A stretch of DNA of 64,000 nucleotides, taken from assembly GCA_963723595.1 (NCBI GenBank), contig CAVRRQ010000002.1, forward strand, positions 806,001 through 870,000. Direction: 5' to 3'. The position numbers were made by a program, and so were the translations under genes. Shown piece by piece: positions 7,884 to 16,468 of the stretch. The DNA is from RYN-230 sp963723595 (GTDB lineage: Bacteria > Actinomycetota > Actinomycetes > Streptosporangiales > Streptosporangiaceae). Positions within the stretch are counted from its first letter, which is position 1; each line of letters begins with the position of its first letter. The notes beneath the pieces were generated by a model, which saw only the letters and a list, made by a program, of their open reading frames with translations, had not been told where the DNA came from and searched no databases.

Positions 7884-9373
7884 CCCCCGCCGGCCCGCTG
7901 GTCGTAATCGGCGACGCGCTGCTGGACCGGGACGTCAACGGCACCGCCAGCCGGCTCTGCCCGGACGCGCCCGCTCCCGTGCTGGACAACCTCACCGAGG
8001 CCCGCCGCCCAGGAGGCGCCGCCCTCGCCGCGCTGCTCGCGGCCCTGGACGGCGGCCGGGTGGTGCTGGTGGCCCCGTTCGGCGACGACCCGGCCAGCGC
8101 CATCGTGCGGGCCCTGCTGGAACCGCACGTGACGCTGGTGCCGATGCCGCTGGACGGGCCGCTGCCGGACAAGGCCCGGTTCCGCGCGGGAGGCCAGACT
8201 CTGCTCCGCGCCGACGGGCCCGCCGGCCGGCCGGGGCCTGCCTCCCAGGAGGCGGCCGAGGCGATCGCGTCCGCGGGCACACTCCTGGTGTCCGACTACG
8301 GCCGGGGCACGGCCGCCGACGCCCGGATCCGGGCCGCCCTGGCCGGGCGCGCGGGCCGGGTGCCGCTGGTCTGGGATCCGCATCCCCGCGGACCGGAGCC
8401 GGTGCCCGGCACCCGGCTGGCCACGCCCAACCACGCCGAAGCCCGGGCGGCCGCCGGCCTGAACCCCACTCCCGCTGGGCCGCCGACGGGCGGACCAGCC
8501 CTCGTCTCTGGCTCGGTGCTCCGCTCCGCGGCCGTGGCCGCGGGCCGGTTGCTCGGCCGGTGGCCGGTGGATGGCGTGGCGGTCACCATGGGGCCGCACG
8601 GCACGCTCCTCGCCCAGGGCAGCCCGGCGCCCCTGATCGTCCCGGCCCGGCGGGTGCAGGCCGCGGACACCTGCGGCGCCGGGGACCGGTTCGCGGCCGC
8701 GGCCGCACTGGCTCTGTCCCGCGGCGCGCTGCCGTCCGAGGCGGTGGTGATCGCGACCGGCACCGCGACGGACTTCGTCGCCGCGGGCGGCGCGGGCAGC
8801 CTCCGGGCCGGGACCGGGACCGGCACCGCCGGCTCACAGGTATCCATAGACACAGGCACACCGTGGGGCGGTGGCGGACCGCGCGCAAACACGGGCGGTC
8901 CCGCGGACCCGGTGGCGCTGGCCCGCCGGGTTCGTGACGCCGGCGGAACGGTGGTGGCGGCCGGCGGGTGCTTCGACGTGCTGCACGCCGGCCACGTGAG
9001 CCTGCTCCAGGCGGCCCGCTCGCTGGGGGACTGCCTGATCGTGTGCCTGAACTCCGACGAGTCGGTCCGCCGCCTGAAGGGTGAGGGCCGGCCGCTGAAT
9101 CCGGCCGCGGACCGGGTCGCCCTGCTGTCCGCGCTGCACTGCGTGGACGCCGTGCTGGTCTTCGGGGAGGACACTCCCGGCCCGGCCCTGCAGCGTCTGC
9201 GGCCCGACGTGTGGGTAAAGGGCGGCGACTACGAGGGCCAGGTCCTGCCGGAGGCGGACCTGCTGGGCACCTGGGGCGGGCAGGCGGTCACCGTTCCGTA
9301 CCTGGCCGGGCGGTCCACCACGCGGCTGCAGGCCGCGGGAGCGGCGGCGGTCCTGGGAGTCGACCAGCTGTGA
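7880..9373 (+). CDS. hldE: Bifunctional heptose 7-phosphate kinase / heptose 1-phosphate adenylyltransferase
   Basis: Two-domain HldE (RfaE) of 497 residues. The N-terminal PfkB/ribokinase domain (about 1-315) phosphorylates D-glycero-D-manno-heptose 7-phosphate; it has VIGDALLDRDVNG, KARFRAGGQ and the anion-hole motif DTCGAGDRF near residue 263. The C-terminal cytidylyltransferase-like domain (about 345-497) activates heptose 1-phosphate to a nucleotide sugar; it has GGCFDVLHAGHVSLL (HxGH) near 362 and WVKGGDY and GRSTT. A low-complexity Gly/Thr linker separates them. It is coupled on both sides (ATGA with gmhA, GTGA with the following GT9). The GmhB step between the two activities is supplied by the fusion protein at 218-1798. 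Confidence 0.93.
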   Translation: MTPAGPLVVIGDALLDRDVNGTASRLCPDAPAPVLDNLTEARRPGGAALAALLAALDGGRVVLVAPFGDDPASAIVRALLEPHVTLVPMPLDGPLPDKARFRAGGQTLLRADGPAGRPGPASQEAAEAIASAGTLLVSDYGRGTAADARIRAALAGRAGRVPLVWDPHPRGPEPVPGTRLATPNHAEARAAAGLNPTPAGPPTGGPALVSGSVLRSAAVAAGRLLGRWPVDGVAVTMGPHGTLLAQGSPAPLIVPARRVQAADTCGAGDRFAAAAALALSRGALPSEAVVIATGTATDFVAAGGAGSLRAGTGTGTAGSQVSIDTGTPWGGGGPRANTGGPADPVALARRVRDAGGTVVAAGGCFDVLHAGHVSLLQAARSLGDCLIVCLNSDESVRRLKGEGRPLNPAADRVALLSALHCVDAVLVFGEDTPGPALQRLRPDVWVKGGDYEGQVLPEADLLGTWGGQAVTVPYLAGRSTTRLQAAGAAAVLGVDQL

Positions 9374-10392
9374 CCGGCCGGATCCTCCTGCTGCGCGCCC
9401 TGGGCCTGGGTGACTTCCTGACCGGGGTACCTGCCTACCGGGCTGTACGGAGGGAGTTCCCCGGGCACCGGATCGTGCTCGCGGCGCCCGCCGGGCTGGC
9501 TGACCTGGTCCCGCTGACGGGCGCGATCGACGGGCTGCTGCCCACCCCCGAGCTTGAGCCGGTGGCCTGGACGGGGCCGCCGCCGGACGTGGCCATCGAC
9601 CTGCACGGCCGCGGTCCGGCCAGCCATCGCCTGGTCGCCGCCCTCCAGCCGGACCGGCTGATCACCTTCGGGGGCCGCCACGGCGGCGGTTTCGCCGGGC
9701 CGTCGTGGCGCGCCGGCGAGCACGAGGTGGCCCGCTGGTGCCGGCTCTGCTCGGAATCCGGCATCCCCGCCGACCCCGCCGACCTGCGGCTCACGGCGGG
9801 ACCCGGCCCCGCGCTCCCTGTCCCGGCCGGGGCGCTGCCGCCCGCGCCGGGTGACCCCGGCCCCACGCTCGTTCATCCCGGTGCCGCCGCACCCAGCCGG
9901 CGCTGGCCCCCGGAGCGGTTCGCGGCCGTGGCTAGGGAACTCGCCCGGCTCGGCCATCAGATCGTGGTCACCGGCTCGGCGGCGGAGCGCCCGCTGGCCC
10001 GGGACGTGGCCCGGCGGGCAGGCCTGCAGCCCCAGTCGGTCCTGGCCGGCCGGACCTCGCTGGCCGCGCTGGCCGCGCTCACCGCATCCTCGCGTCTCGT
10101 CGTCTCCGGCGATACCGGACTGGCCCACCTGGCCACCGCCTACGCGCGGCCCTCGGTCGTCCTGTTCGGGCCGGTGCCGCCCGCGGAGTGGGGTCCGCCG
10201 GCTCACCCGCGCCACCAGGTGCTGTGGGCGGGAAACGACGGTTACCGGGGCGATCCGCATGGCCGCCGCACCGACCCCGCCCTGGCCGCCATCCCGGTCA
10301 GCGACGTGCTCACCGCCACGGAGCGGGCCCTGGCCGCCGCTCAGCCCGGCCAGCGCGTGACTGGCGCGATTGCCGGACTTATAATCGCGTGA
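9370..10392 (+). CDS. Glycosyltransferase family 9 (heptosyltransferase-like)
   Basis: Second GT9 enzyme of the operon, 340 residues. Starts RILLLRALGLGDFLTGVPAYRAV (R-x-LGLGD signature) from a GTG that overlaps the hldE stop. The C-terminal GT-B domain has LVHPGAAAPSRRWPPERFAAVA and the conserved SGDTGLAHLATAYARPSVVLFGP. This is the last coupled gene; no further gene follows on this strand for 2 kb. By family and context it transfers the activated heptose, but specificity between the two GT9 copies cannot be assigned from sequence alone. Confidence 0.88.
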   Translation: MTGRILLLRALGLGDFLTGVPAYRAVRREFPGHRIVLAAPAGLADLVPLTGAIDGLLPTPELEPVAWTGPPPDVAIDLHGRGPASHRLVAALQPDRLITFGGRHGGGFAGPSWRAGEHEVARWCRLCSESGIPADPADLRLTAGPGPALPVPAGALPPAPGDPGPTLVHPGAAAPSRRWPPERFAAVARELARLGHQIVVTGSAAERPLARDVARRAGLQPQSVLAGRTSLAALAALTASSRLVVSGDTGLAHLATAYARPSVVLFGPVPPAEWGPPAHPRHQVLWAGNDGYRGDPHGRRTDPALAAIPVSDVLTATERALAAAQPGQRVTGAIAGLIIA

Positions 10393-10501
10393 GTTTTTGT
10401 CGTGGCGGTTGTCAGCCCAGCCGCCCGGGTAGCGACACGTGCACACTGCAGAGTTGCTATGAAGCAGGACACGGCTCGTACAGCGACCGGCGCCGCCGGG
10501 C

Positions 10502-10597
10502 ACACGGTGGCCCGCTTCCGCCGCGGCGGCCCTGCCGCTGCGCATTCTCGGCTGGGACGCCACGCCCGGCCTGACCCTCGCCGATCCCGGGTCATGA
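10502..10597 (+). pseudogene. Possible C-terminal remnant of a STAS-domain gene
   Basis: A short stretch reads ...LPLRILGWDATPGLTLADPGS and stop. It closely matches the C-terminus of the intact STAS protein at 13503-13886 (LRILGWDAAPGVILESYVC). The rest of a STAS domain is absent upstream in all frames. It looks like the tail of a decayed paralogue. The match is short, so confidence is modest. Confidence 0.4.
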
Positions 10598-10813
10598 GTG
10601 AGGCGCGCGGACGCCCATGAGCACGCGCCGCCAGAACCTCCGGTTCCCGAGCAGCCGCAAGCGTTCGCGCCATGGCCGCCTGGGGATCGGCTGGTGGAGG
10701 CAGAGACCACCGGTCCCCGGAAGCAGGCAGTCGCCCGCGCAGTTGCCCCAGCAGTGCCGGCAATGGCGGCTGGCGGTCTGGTCCACTTCTCCATGATGCC
10801 TCAGCCGCCGGGC

Positions 10814-10859
10814 GCCGGCCCCAGGCTCAGCGCCCGGGGCTCAGCGGCCCGGGGCCGGC
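10814..10859. terminator. Possible bidirectional terminator hairpin
   Basis: Perfect 9-bp inverted repeat: GCCGGCCCC (10814-10822) and GGGGCCGGC (10851-10859), with internal smaller GC palindromes. It lies between convergent transcription units, just past the stop of the VOC gene. No U tract is present, which is usual for actinomycete terminators. Confidence 0.4.
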
Positions 10860-10913
10860 TCCGCCAGGGCCGAGCTTCCCGGCGCCCGCCTGTGCGGCTG
10901 GCCAGTCCCGGGC

Positions 10914-11276
10914 TCAGCCTTCCGGTCGGGAGCTGAACAGGGCGAACATGGCGCCGTTGGGGTCGGTGAGGTAGGCGATGACCATGCCGTCCTCCAGGGT
11001 CATCGGCGCGACGACGACCTTGCCGCCGAGTTCTTCGGTCCGGGCTGCGGTCGCCGCCACGTCCGCCACCTGGACCACGAAGACCGCGTACGGCGGGATG
11101 TTCCCGCCCGTGCTGAAGATGCCACCGGACGGCCGGTCAGCTGCCGGTGCGGTGATCATCGTGTACGTCCCGTCGGGCGCGAACGACCAGCCGAACAGCG
11201 GGCCGTAGAAGGCCTTGGCCGCCTCGACGTCCGGGGCGCCGATCTCGAACCAGGACACGGTGTTGACTGCGGACAT
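10914..11276 (-). CDS. VOC superfamily (glyoxalase-like) protein
   Basis: A 120-residue single-domain VOC protein. MSAVNTVSWFEIGAPDVEAAKAFYGPLFGW is a textbook opening of the glyoxalase/bleomycin-resistance fold; the C-terminus ends DPNGAMFALFS. ATG 11276 is preceded by a clear GGAGGA ribosome site at ideal spacing, so the 20-residue upstream extension to 11336 is rejected. It may be co-regulated with the WYL regulator just upstream on the same strand. The substrate is unknown; many such actinobacterial proteins have no demonstrated enzymatic role. Confidence 0.88.
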   Translation of the reverse strand: MSAVNTVSWFEIGAPDVEAAKAFYGPLFGWSFAPDGTYTMITAPAADRPSGGIFSTGGNIPPYAVFVVQVADVAATAARTEELGGKVVVAPMTLEDGMVIAYLTDPNGAMFALFSSRPEG

Positions 11277-11372
11277 GTGATTTCCTCCATCAGGTGACGT
11301 TGCCGATAACGCCACCCTGACCGGCCTGCGCGACACCCTTATGTCGGTGTTTCCGGACGACTTTCTGGACGG

Positions 11373-12214
11373 TCAGACCCTCAGGTCCGGACGGCGGACG
11401 ATGGCGTCAGGAATGTCCACCTCGAGGTCGCGGTAGGACCGCGGGGACGCGGGCTCTCCCGTGTCGCCGGCGGCCAGGATGCGGTCCACCCGGAAGGCCC
11501 GGGCCCCGCCCCGCAGCCGGCACCAGGCCATCAGGTACCACTCGGTCCGGGTGGCCGCGAACGCGACCGGCTCGATGTCCCGGTTCGTCTCGCGGTCGTG
11601 CCGGTCCCGGTAGGTGATCCGCAGCACGTGCCGCGCGGTGATCGCTTCCTGGATGGCCAGCGGGACCGTGGCCACGGGCGGCGGACACCAGCGCCGGGCG
11701 GCCCGCTCCCGGGCCGGCAGGTCCCGGCCCCGCTGCTCCGGGCCCGGCTCGCCTTGTACCGGCCGCCCCTCGCCGGCCCCTCCCCCGCTCGGGTCCCGGC
11801 CGCCTGGCGTTCTCCCGGCCGGGTCGCCCCGATCAGCCGGACCCGGTCCAGCAGCTCCCCCGCCTCCGCCGTCTGCGCCGCCGAGGCGGTGGCCAGCACC
11901 TTGCGCAGCGCGCTGCGGGTGGCCGCGGCGAACGGCGTGTGCTCCTGACGGGCCAGCGACACCGCGATGGCCGCCATCTCGGCCGGGGTGAAGTTCAGCG
12001 GCGGCAGGGTGAGGGTCTTGTCGATCACGTACCCGCCACGCCGCCCGGTCTCCGCATAGATCGGCACCCCGGACCCCTGGAGGGCCAGGATGTCCCGTTC
12101 GATGGTGCGCGTGCTGACCTCGTAGCGCTCGGCCAGCTGCCGTGCCGACCGGGGCCGCGGCGCCACCGCGCGCAGCTCCTCGACCAGCGCGTAGAGCCGA
12201 TCGGTCCGGTTCAT
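11373..12214 (-). CDS. WYL-domain transcriptional regulator (frameshifted)
   Basis: The N-terminal part (MNRTDRLYALVEELRA...) is a DeoR/HTH-11 winged helix with ARQLAERYEVSTRTIERDI, followed by a region ending around LDRVRLIGA. The C-terminal WYL domain (AITARHVLRITYRDRHDRETNR, TEWYLMAWCRLR, AFRVDRI) is in a different frame. The gene length from start to stop is not a multiple of three, so at least one indel lies in the linker, roughly 11690-11860. With one base corrected it would be a normal ~280-residue YafY/PafC-type regulator. Either a sequencing error or a recent inactivation. Start chosen at MNRTDRL, the usual family N-terminus. Divergent from the Vms1-like gene at 12332. Confidence 0.8.
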
Positions 12215-12331
12215 GTCCGGGACGCTACCCCCAGATGCCGACATTCCCGCGCCGGCCAGGTCCGCGGCTTCCCCGCCGTTTCGTCCTGGATCCGCCGGGG
12301 AAAGCCCAGTGGGCAACCGGAGGTGACAGTC

Positions 12332-13435
12332 ATGGACCTGCAGTTCCTCCGACCGCTGTACGAGGGTTTCGGCGGCTACGTGTCGGTGTACCTGGATACC
12401 TCACGGGACGCGGAGGATCCCGCCCGCGCTGTTGACCTGCGCTGGCGGGCCGCCCGTGAGCGGCTGGCCGGCGCCGGGGCCGACGACGCCACGCTGGACG
12501 CGCTGGCCGCCGTGCTGACCGGGACGGACGTGCCTGGGCGGGCCGCGTTCGGCCGCGGCGGGGAGGTCGTGCTGGCCGAGCCGCTGCCGCACCCGCCGCG
12601 GCGGGAGATCGCCCGGCTGGCGCCGCTGCCGCACGTGATGCCGCTGCTCGCCCAGCGCGGGCCGCATGTCCCGCATCTGCGGGTGATGGCCCGGCACGAC
12701 GGTGGCGAGATCGCCTCGGTCACCGGCGCCGGCCTCGTCGAGGACGAGGACATGACCGGGACGGGCTGGCCGGTGCACAAGACGAAAGGCGGCGGCTGGT
12801 CGCAGCTGAGGTACCAGCGCAGCACCGAGGAAGCGTGGGAGAGCAACGCCAGGGAGCTCGCCAGCCGGGTGACCGCCGAGGCCCGCCAGGTCGGCGCCGA
12901 GCTCATCGTGGTGGCCGGGGACCCGGTGGCCCGGACGCTGCTGGTGCGCCAGCTCGGCGCCGACCTCGCCGCGATCACCGTGATCATCGACCGGGAGGTC
13001 ACCGCGGACAGCCAGCAGGCCGCCCGGGCCGCGGACCAGGCGGTGGCCGAGCACGCCGAGCGGCACGCCCGGGAGCGCTTCGAGCACTGGCGGACCCAGC
13101 TGGCTCACGACCACGGGGTCAACGGCCTGGCCGCTACCATGACCGCGCTGCGGGACGGCGGTGTGGCCGAGCTGCTGCTCGCTGATCATCCTGAGTCGGC
13201 CGCGACCGCGTGGATCGGGCCGGCCGGGACCGACCTGGCGGCCGACGCGGCCGGGCTGACCGGGCGGGGGGTCCAGGATCCGGTGGCTGACCGGGCCGAC
13301 GCCGCGCTGGCCCGCGCCCTGACTACGACCGACGCCCAGCTGTACTTTCTGCCCGGGGAGCTGGCCACCGGCCCCGACGCCCCGCAGGACGGCGTCGGCG
13401 CGACGCTGCGGTTCCCCCGGGAAGCCATCGGCTGA
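12332..13435 (+). CDS. Vms1/baeRF-family (Rv2629-like) protein
   Basis: A 367-residue protein of the bacterial eRF1-like/Vms1 family. The start MDLQFLRPLYEGFGGYVSVYLDTSRD and the central tract TKGGGWSQLRYQRSTEEAWESNA (residues about 150-175) are diagnostic; the latter matches the release-factor-like catalytic loop region. The C-terminal third has ELLLADHPESAATAWIGP. A strong GGAGGTG site precedes ATG 12332. Known relatives include stress/hypoxia-associated Rv2629 of mycobacteria; the family is proposed to act on peptidyl-tRNA at stalled ribosomes. The precise role here is inference only. Confidence 0.82.
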   Translation: MDLQFLRPLYEGFGGYVSVYLDTSRDAEDPARAVDLRWRAARERLAGAGADDATLDALAAVLTGTDVPGRAAFGRGGEVVLAEPLPHPPRREIARLAPLPHVMPLLAQRGPHVPHLRVMARHDGGEIASVTGAGLVEDEDMTGTGWPVHKTKGGGWSQLRYQRSTEEAWESNARELASRVTAEARQVGAELIVVAGDPVARTLLVRQLGADLAAITVIIDREVTADSQQAARAADQAVAEHAERHARERFEHWRTQLAHDHGVNGLAATMTALRDGGVAELLLADHPESAATAWIGPAGTDLAADAAGLTGRGVQDPVADRADAALARALTTTDAQLYFLPGELATGPDAPQDGVGATLRFPREAIG

Positions 13436-13452
13436 CCCGGACCGGGCTATCC

Positions 13453-13478
13453 ACCACGCCGTAATCAGTAATCGTGGT
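13453..13478. terminator. Weak hairpin between convergent genes
   Basis: ACCACG (13453-13458) pairs with CGTGGT (13473-13478) around a 14-base loop in the 67-bp gap between the convergent Vms1-like and STAS genes. The stem is short, so this is only a candidate. Confidence 0.25.
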
Positions 13479-13502
13479 ACCGCCTGCTTTGCCACCGGGG
13501 CA

Positions 13503-13886
13503 TCAGCAGACGTAACTCTCCAGGATCACGCCGGGCGCCGCGTCCCAGCCGAGAATCCGCAGCAGCCGCTGCAGGAATCCGGGCAGGGGCGCGAGCACGA
13601 TCTGGTCGATGGCGCCGTGGCCGTGGCCCTTCCCGCTGGCCAGGGACATGATGGCCCGCAGCCCCGCCACGTCGCAGTAGCGCACGCCGAGCAGGTCGAC
13701 CTGGATCCGGCGTTCCCCGGCCTGGGACGCCCTGGCCAGGACCTCCATCAGGTAGGGATACGTCGATTCGTCGATGTCGCCAGCGAGCTGGAGTACCGGC
13801 GGGGGCGTGGTGAACGTGGCCTGCAGGGGGCTGGCGCACTCGCGCCGCGTGACCCGGGGCAGCCAGGTATCTCCCGCGGGGGCCAT
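13503..13886 (-). CDS. STAS-domain protein (anti-sigma factor antagonist family)
   Basis: A 127-residue single STAS domain. PPVLQLAGDIDEST near residue 25 is the first strand; RIQVDLLGVRYCDVAGLRAIM is the phosphorylation/switch loop region, where a Ser/Thr is usual and here DVAG occupies the site. It ends LRILGWDAAPGVI. ATG 13886 follows a GCGAGGG site; the frame stays open upstream to 14252 but that part is non-homologous. Proteins like this partner with anti-sigma kinases and SpoIIE phosphatases; a SpoIIE-type phosphatase is at 23092-24408, though not adjacent. The lack of the canonical Ser makes classical phospho-switching doubtful. Confidence 0.78.
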   Translation of the reverse strand: MAPAGDTWLPRVTRRECASPLQATFTTPPPVLQLAGDIDESTYPYLMEVLARASQAGERRIQVDLLGVRYCDVAGLRAIMSLASGKGHGHGAIDQIVLAPLPGFLQRLLRILGWDAAPGVILESYVC

Positions 13887-14130
13887 GGCACCCTCGCCGC
13901 GATGGAGCACCCGGGCGGCTGAAGAGCCCGGGAAGGAGAAAACAGGGAAATCGCCGGACGCCTGGCCGGAAATCCAGCTGTTCACGTCAGCTCCGCAGCA
14001 TTGAACATCAGCCGCCGGGAAGCTGAGTCGACAACTAACGGCGGGTATTGACGACTGTACCCCGGGAGCCAAGGCCCGCGCCGTCCCTGCTGGGCACATC
14101 AGCCCCGGACCGCTGCTAGCTTTACCTGTC

Positions 14131-15088
14131 ATGACTGAACCTGCCGCGACGGCTCCCCAGCGTGTCCTGGTCACCGGCGGAGCCGGCTTCGTGGGCGCGA
14201 CCCTGGTCCGGCGGCTCGCCGGCAGCGGGCATTCGGTCCGCGTGTTCGACAACTACTCCACCGGCAACCCGGCGTACCTGGACGGCGTGGACACCGAGCT
14301 GGTGGAGGGCGACATCCGCGACTCCGCAGCCCTCGACGCCGCGCTCACCGGGATCGAGTCGGTCATCCACCTCGCCGCGGCCGGCTCGGTCGTGATGTCC
14401 GTGGCCGACCCGGTGATGAACTTCGAGGCCAACGTGCTCGGCACATTCCGGGTGCTGGACGCCGCCCGGCGGGCCGGCGTGGAGCGGGTCGTGCTGGCCT
14501 CCACGGGCGGCGCGCTCATCGGTGACGCGCTGCCCCCGGTGAACGAGTTCTCCCTGCCCAAGCCGATCTCGCCGTACGGCGCGAGCAAGCTCGCCGGGGA
14601 GGGGTACGCGCACGCGTTCGCCAAGTCCTTCGGGCTGCGGACCGTGGCGCTGCGGTTCGCCAACGTCTACGGGCCCGTGGAGCGGGCACAAGAAGGGCGC
14701 GATGACCGTGTTCTTCCGGGCCCTGCACACCGGCCAGCCCATCGTGATCTACGGTGACGGCACCTCGTCGCGGGACTACACCCACGTGGACGACATCGCC
14801 CGCGCGCTGCAGCTGGCGCTGGAGGGTGACGTGCCCGGCGGCACGGTGCTGCACATCGCCTCCGGCGTGGAGACCACCATCACCGAGCTCGCCGACCTGT
14901 GCCGCAACGCGGCGGGGAAGCCGGATCACCCGGTCGAGTACCAGCCCCGGCGGGTCGGCGAGGTGGACCGCAACTTCGCCACCTACGACCTGGCCAAGCA
15001 GGTCCTCGGCTACACCCCCGGCATCGCCCGGGAGGACGGCATCGCCGAGACGTGGTCGTGGTACCGGGAGCACGTCTTCACGGACTAG
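14131..15088 (+). CDS. NAD-dependent sugar epimerase/dehydratase (extended SDR), one-base frameshift
   Basis: N-terminal VLVTGGAGFVGATLVRRLA is the Rossmann NAD site, HLAAAGSV is typical, and SPYGASKLAGE supplies the catalytic YxxxK. At 14671-14680 the frame breaks: dropping one G (near 14677) restores YGPWSGHKKGAMTVFF, after which VIYGDGTSSRDYTHVDDIARA continues normally to the stop at 15088. Corrected, it is a standard ~318-residue UDP-glucose 4-epimerase-like enzyme. The exact one-base fix and absence of other damage favour a sequence error. Substrate unknown; it could serve the glycan locus 4 kb away, but it is not co-transcribed. Divergent from the STAS gene. Confidence 0.85.
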
Positions 15089-15185
15089 CCCCGTCAGTTT
15101 CTGAAACTAGCCCGTCCGCGCTGGCGCACTCGGCCCTGCGCAGAACCTGTGCGGCGGGGCCGCTGCACGCTACGATCACCGCCTG

Positions 15186-15860
15186 ATGGACACGATCCGC
15201 GTCGCGCTCGCCGAAGACAACGTGCTGCTCCGCGAGGGTGTCTCCCGGCTGGTCGCCTCGAACGAGGACTTCGAGCTGGTGGGCACGGCCTCCGACCTGC
15301 CCGAACTGCTGGCCCTGGTCGGCGCGGAGCACCCCGACGTGGTGGTCACCGACATCCGGATGCCGCCGACCGGGACCAACGAGGGCATCCAGGCCGCCGG
15401 CTGGCTCCGGGAGAACCATCCGCAGGTCGGCGTGGTCGTGCTGAGCCAGTACACCGCGCCCGGGTACGCGATGGCGCTGCTCGAGCACGGCTCGGCGGGC
15501 CGGGCCTACCTGCTCAAGGAGCGGGTGGCCAGCGTGGACGAGCTGGCCCGGGCCATCCGCGCGGTGGCCGGCGGCGGGTCGGTCATCGACCCGATGGTCG
15601 TGGACGAGCTGGTCCGGTCCCGGTTCCGGCATCAGCAGTCCAGCCTGGCCCAGCTCACCCCGCGCGAAACCGAGATCCTGGCCGAGATGGCCCAGGGCAA
15701 GAGCAACGCCGCGATCGCGGCCGCGCTGACCGTGTCCGAGCGGGCGGTGGAGAAGCACACCAACTCCATCTTCGCCAAGCTGGGGCTGAGCGAGGAGAAG
15801 GACCTCAACCGCCGGGTCAAGGCGGTCCTGCTCTACCTCAGCGAGGCCCAGGCCAGCTGA
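15186..15860 (+). CDS. NarL/FixJ-family response regulator
   Basis: 224 residues. The receiver domain has the acidic pair (ALAEDN), phospho-acceptor Asp in VVVTDIRMPP (about residue 55), Ser in VVVLSQY and Lys in YLLKERV. The C-terminal LuxR-type HTH reads LTPRETEILAEMAQGKSNAAIA and ERAVEKHTNSIFAKL. Intact. Probable partner is the HisKA_3-type sensor kinase encoded convergently at 16469-18724. Targets unknown. Confidence 0.92.
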   Translation: MDTIRVALAEDNVLLREGVSRLVASNEDFELVGTASDLPELLALVGAEHPDVVVTDIRMPPTGTNEGIQAAGWLRENHPQVGVVVLSQYTAPGYAMALLEHGSAGRAYLLKERVASVDELARAIRAVAGGGSVIDPMVVDELVRSRFRHQQSSLAQLTPRETEILAEMAQGKSNAAIAAALTVSERAVEKHTNSIFAKLGLSEEKDLNRRVKAVLLYLSEAQAS

Positions 15861-15932
15861 CCCGGCCCCGCTGACCCGGCCCCGCTGACCGGCCCGGCCG
15901 GCACCGCGAACCGGCCCGGCCGGCACCGCGAA
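15857..15932 (+). repeat. Short tandem repeats downstream of the response regulator
   Basis: Two perfect 14-bp units (15857-15870, 15871-15884) overlap the stop codon, followed by two perfect 22-bp units (15889-15910, 15911-15932). The units are GC-only apart from a few A/T. They fill most of the gap between the two response-regulator genes. Confidence 0.85.
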
Positions 15933-16015
15933 GCTGGCGGTGGGAGGCTGGCCTGCCAGGCCGCAGGGGTGGCAGCACCCTCGGCCGGCCGGGCGCCCCG
16001 TGACAAGCTTGAACC

Positions 16016-16459
16016 ATGACCACCCCGCACGCAGTGGTCGTGGTAGACGACCAGGCACCCTTCCGGCTGGCCGCCAAGGCGGTGCTGCGCAGAATCGACT
16101 GCTTCGAGCTGGCCGGGGAGGCGTCCAGCGGGCCGGAGGCGATCGAGCTGGTGGACGCGCTGCACCCCGCGCTGGTCCTGATGGACATCAACATGCCGGA
16201 TATGAACGGGATCGAGGCCACCCGGCGCATCCTCGCCGCCCATCCCGACGTGGTCGTGTTCCTCTGCTCCACCTACGACGTCGCGGACCTGCCGCCCGCC
16301 GCCGCGGCGAGCGGGGCAGTGCCTACGTGAACAAGGAGCAGTTCGGCGCCGACACTGCTGCGCCGGCTGTGGGCAGGAGCGGGAGCTCGGGTCGTTCGCG
16401 GCCAGCTGAGGGAGCCGGGGAGGGCGGGCCGGGCGGATGGTCCTCGTTGCGGGCAGTAG
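16016..16459 (+). pseudogene. Single-domain response regulator receiver, double frameshift
   Basis: Starts MTTPHAVVVVDDQAPFRLAAKAVL, with phospho-acceptor Asp in LVLMDINMPDMNG and Thr/Ser in FLCSTYD. The frame then stops at 16330, but YVNKEQFGADT (16322-16354) continues the domain in a second frame, and LRRLWAGAGARVV resumes in the original frame to a stop at 16459. Two compensating indels (about 16300-16320 and 16355) therefore interrupt an otherwise normal ~147-residue receiver protein. Probably a sequence error; if real, the product is truncated after beta5 and would lack the conserved Lys. Likely a partner of the adjacent sensor kinase. Confidence 0.7.
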
Positions 16460-16468
16460 AACTTGATC

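Larger units (their letters stand above)
10393..10913. other. 520-bp intergenic region with weak open frames and gene remnants
   Basis: Lies between the convergent glycan operon and the VOC gene. A 112-codon Pro/Ala-rich frame exists at 10598-10936 (plus strand) but has no recognisable domain and mixed third-position use, so I do not call it. The stretch contains a STAS-like remnant (10502-10597) and a GC-rich hairpin (10814-10859). Nothing else is recognisable. Confidence 0.5.

Noticed and set aside
10598..10936. 112-codon Pro/Ala-rich frame between the GT9 and VOC genes
   Set aside because: No domain, no clear ribosome site, mixed codon use and it overlaps a hairpin and the end of the VOC gene.
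14131..15088. Assignment of the epimerase as HldD
   Set aside because: Motifs match UDP-sugar epimerases generally and the gene is 4 kb away from the heptose operon and on its own; not enough to call HldD.
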